Shown here: in pieces, positions 61,951 through 64,000 of the stretch
Layout of the letters: each line of letters begins with the position of its first letter
Numbering within the stretch: position 1 is the stretch's first letter
Source of the DNA: RFTU01 sp032122355
GTDB lineage: Bacteria > Pseudomonadota > Gammaproteobacteria > Burkholderiales > Burkholderiaceae_C
Reading direction: 5' to 3'
DNA length: 64,000 bases
Assembly (NCBI GenBank): GCA_032122355.1
Contig: JAUMCS010000033.1
Coordinates: forward strand, 1-64,000
Program-made: the position numbers and the translations under genes
Notes under the pieces: model-generated
Databases searched by the model: none
Seen by the model: the letters and a program-made list of their open reading frames with translations, nothing else
What the model was told of the DNA's origin: nothing

Positions 61951-64000
61951 CTACTTCAACAACCCATGACACTGCTTAAATTTCCTACCACTGCCGCAGG
62001 GGCAAGGGTCATTACGGCCTACTTTGGGCCCTGCATCGGTCACGGTATCGGGGTCAACATGGCTTGAGACCGAGCCATCTTCGTTCGGTTGGCTATAATT
62101 AACATTCGAAAACTGAGTGCCCTCTTGCTCTAGGGTAGAAGCGGCAGATTGCACCTCTTCTGCGGTACGAACACGTAAGGTGGAGAAAATGCGCGACACT
62201 TCATGCTTCACCACCGTGAGTAACTGAGCAAATAATTCAAACGATTCGCGCTTGTACTCTTGTTTCGGATTTTTTTGTGCGTAGCCTCGTAAATGAATGC
62301 CTTGGCGCAAATAGTCCAATGCCGCAAGATGGTCGCGCCAGTGGCTATCTAGGCTTTGCAGTATCACTCCCCGCGCAAAAGCGCGGAAATTATCCAAGTC
62401 CGCCAATTCTATTTTATCGGCAATATGCGCATGGCCTTTTTGAATCACATGAGCCAGGATTTCTTCATCCGTGATGGATTCACTTTTTTCTACTAAGCCC
62501 TGTAGATCCAGCGGTAGAGCCCAGTCATCGGCGAGGATTTTTTCCAGGCCAGCTAAGTTCCACTGTTCTTCTAAGCTGTTAGTTGGCACAAATACTTTGA
62601 CCACCTCGGTCAGGGCGCCGGTGCGCAATTGTTCTAAAAAGGTTTCCAGCGATGCCGAATTTAAAATTTGATTGCGCGTGTGGTAGATGACCTTGCGCTG
62701 CTCGTTGGAAACGTCATCATACTCCAGCAGTTGTTTACGCATATCATAGTTGCGCCCCTCTACTTTGCGCTGAGCCCCTTCAATGCTGCGGCTCACCATG
62801 CGCGCTTCTATGGCCTCGCCTTCGGGCATTTTCAGGCGCTCCATGATGGCTTTAACCCGTTCGCCTGCAAATATACGCATCAGCGGGTCATCTAGTGATA
62901 GGTAAAAGCGCGATGAGCCTGGGTCACCCTGGCGCCCCGCACGGCCTCGTAACTGATTATCAATACGGCGACTCTCGTGCCGTTCTGTGGCAATGATACG
63001 CAACCCACCCAGCGCTTTAACGCGGCTATTGAGTTCGGCCCATTCATCTTGCAAATGTTTGATGCGGTGCTGCTTGTCTTGCTCCGAAAGCTCGGGGTTG
63101 GCTGAAATGATTTGGGCTTGCTTTTCAACATTTCCGCCGAGGACAATGTCCGTACCCCGGCCGGCCATGTTGGTCGCAATGGTAATCATGCCCGGACGGC
63201 CTGCTTGGGCAATGATTTCCGCTTCTTTGGCGTGTTGCTTCGCGTTGAGTACTTGGTGATTCAGTTGCGCTGCTTTGAGCAACGACGAAACTTGTTCTGA
63301 ATTTTCGATGGAAGTAGTACCCACCAACACCGGCTGGCCGCGTTCATGACATTCCCGGATATCTTTGATAATGGCCTTGTATTTTTCTTCCGTTGATTTG
63401 TACACCAAATCCAATTCATCTTTCCGGATCGTGGGTCGATTGGGCGGAATAATTACGGTTTCAAGCCCGTAGATGTCTTGAAACTCAAAAGCCTCGGTAT
63501 CCGCCGTTCCGGTCATGCCAGATAATTTACCGTACATACGGAAATAATTTTGGAAGGTGATCGAGGCCAAGGTTTGGTTTTCGGGCTGAATGGACACCTG
63601 TTCCTTAGCTTCAACCGATTGATGCAGGCCATCACTCCACCTGCGCCCTGTCATTAAACGACCTGTGAACTCATCGACAATCACCACTTCGCCATTTTGC
63701 ACCACGTAATGTTGATCACGGTGGTAGAGGTGATGCGCCTTTAATGCCGCATAAAAATGGTGCATCAGCGTGATGTTGCTGGGGTCGTATAAGCTTGCAC
63801 CTTCGGGGAGTAGGCCGGCCTTGTTGAGCAATTCTTCTGCGCGTTCATGCCCTGCTTCGGTGAAGGTGACTTGATGAGATTTTTCATCAACGGTGAAGTC
63901 ACCCGGCTCAATCACTCCTTCGCCTGTATTGGGGTCAGCTTCACCGATTTGTTTTTTGAATGACGGTACAATCCGATTGATCTGCACATACAGCTCGGTG
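61951..64000 (-). CDS. secA: Preprotein translocase ATPase SecA, C-terminal part
   Basis: SecA drives export through SecYEG. About 683 C-terminal residues are in the window; the N-terminal part with the first Walker A lies beyond the right edge. The frame is open to position 64000 (…TELYVQI). Visible are the VDEFTGRLM motif, TGTADTEAFEF, NMAGRGTDIVLGGNVE (motif VI region), LRGRAGRQGDPGSSRFYLSLDD, and the C-terminal zinc-binding CPCGSGRKFKQCHG. The ending matches a full-length, intact 3' end. The defence operon starts directly after it. Confidence 0.97.
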   Translation of the reverse strand, partial: TELYVQINRIVPSFKKQIGEADPNTGEGVIEPGDFTVDEKSHQVTFTEAGHERAEELLNKAGLLPEGASLYDPSNITLMHHFYAALKAHHLYHRDQHYVVQNGEVVIVDEFTGRLMTGRRWSDGLHQSVEAKEQVSIQPENQTLASITFQNYFRMYGKLSGMTGTADTEAFEFQDIYGLETVIIPPNRPTIRKDELDLVYKSTEEKYKAIIKDIRECHERGQPVLVGTTSIENSEQVSSLLKAAQLNHQVLNAKQHAKEAEIIAQAGRPGMITIATNMAGRGTDIVLGGNVEKQAQIISANPELSEQDKQHRIKHLQDEWAELNSRVKALGGLRIIATERHESRRIDNQLRGRAGRQGDPGSSRFYLSLDDPLMRIFAGERVKAIMERLKMPEGEAIEARMVSRSIEGAQRKVEGRNYDMRKQLLEYDDVSNEQRKVIYHTRNQILNSASLETFLEQLRTGALTEVVKVFVPTNSLEEQWNLAGLEKILADDWALPLDLQGLVEKSESITDEEILAHVIQKGHAHIADKIELADLDNFRAFARGVILQSLDSHWRDHLAALDYLRQGIHLRGYAQKNPKQEYKRESFELFAQLLTVVKHEVSRIFSTLRVRTAEEVQSAASTLEQEGTQFSNVNYSQPNEDGSVSSHVDPDTVTDAGPKVGRNDPCPCGSGRKFKQCHGLLK

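Overview
The gene set and order point to a betaproteobacterium, most likely of the order Burkholderiales. Supporting evidence is the rpmH-rnpA-yidD-yidC-mnmE block facing away from dnaA-dnaN-gyrB, mnmG-rsmG-parA, ahcY next to metF, and a UvrA made of two fused UvrA halves. No genus is claimed. The window covers the chromosomal replication-origin region and reads like a draft scaffold, with one run of ten Ns.

Layout. Positions 1-4936 (-) hold a double-length UvrA that runs off the left edge. Positions 5.0-9.6 kb hold a TlpA-like thioredoxin, def-fmt, ahcY and metF. An AT-rich gene of unknown function (9725-11668) ends against a tRNA-Pro(CGG). Next come mnmE, yidC, yidD, rnpA and rpmH (all -), then dnaA, dnaN and gyrB (+). 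The strand switch and DnaA-box-like sites mark the probable oriC. Positions 21.5-27.4 kb carry an RND efflux pair with a PhoD-type phosphatase. Positions 27.6-32.1 kb carry mnmG-rsmG-lipocalin-parA with two perfect parS sites inside mnmG. Then follow a spermidine-synthase-like protein, a second ParA, and a DUF2946-like/TonB-receptor/PepSY group that looks like a metal-uptake locus.

Positions 38.0-42.6 kb are a scar. A 159-bp near-perfect direct repeat of the 5' end of an elyC/ydcF-like gene brackets about 1.95 kb that carries a HEPN-like gene and the 3' remnant of an AlbA/Schlafen-type ATPase regulator. Just beyond the intact elyC-like gene lies a second copy of the unknown family seen at 9.7 kb. 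Positions 42.6-53.5 kb return to core genes: gpmA, argC, a parB separated from parA, the prkA-yeaH-spoVR stress operon with a structured leader, coaX, recQ and ssb.

Positions 53.5-61.9 kb are a defence island wedged between ssb and secA. It is one tightly overlapping operon, hsdR-hsdS-ATPase-HNH-hsdM: a type I restriction-modification system with a Septu-like (PtuA/PtuB-like) ATPase/HNH pair inserted between hsdS and hsdM. The C-terminal part of secA runs off the right edge.

The best candidates for something undescribed are (1) the paralogous family at 9725-11668 and 40974-42614, whose tails look like a coiled coil followed by spike-like beta repeats, and (2) the nested restriction/Septu-like operon. 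All family assignments come from reading motifs and from remembered family features. No database search was run.
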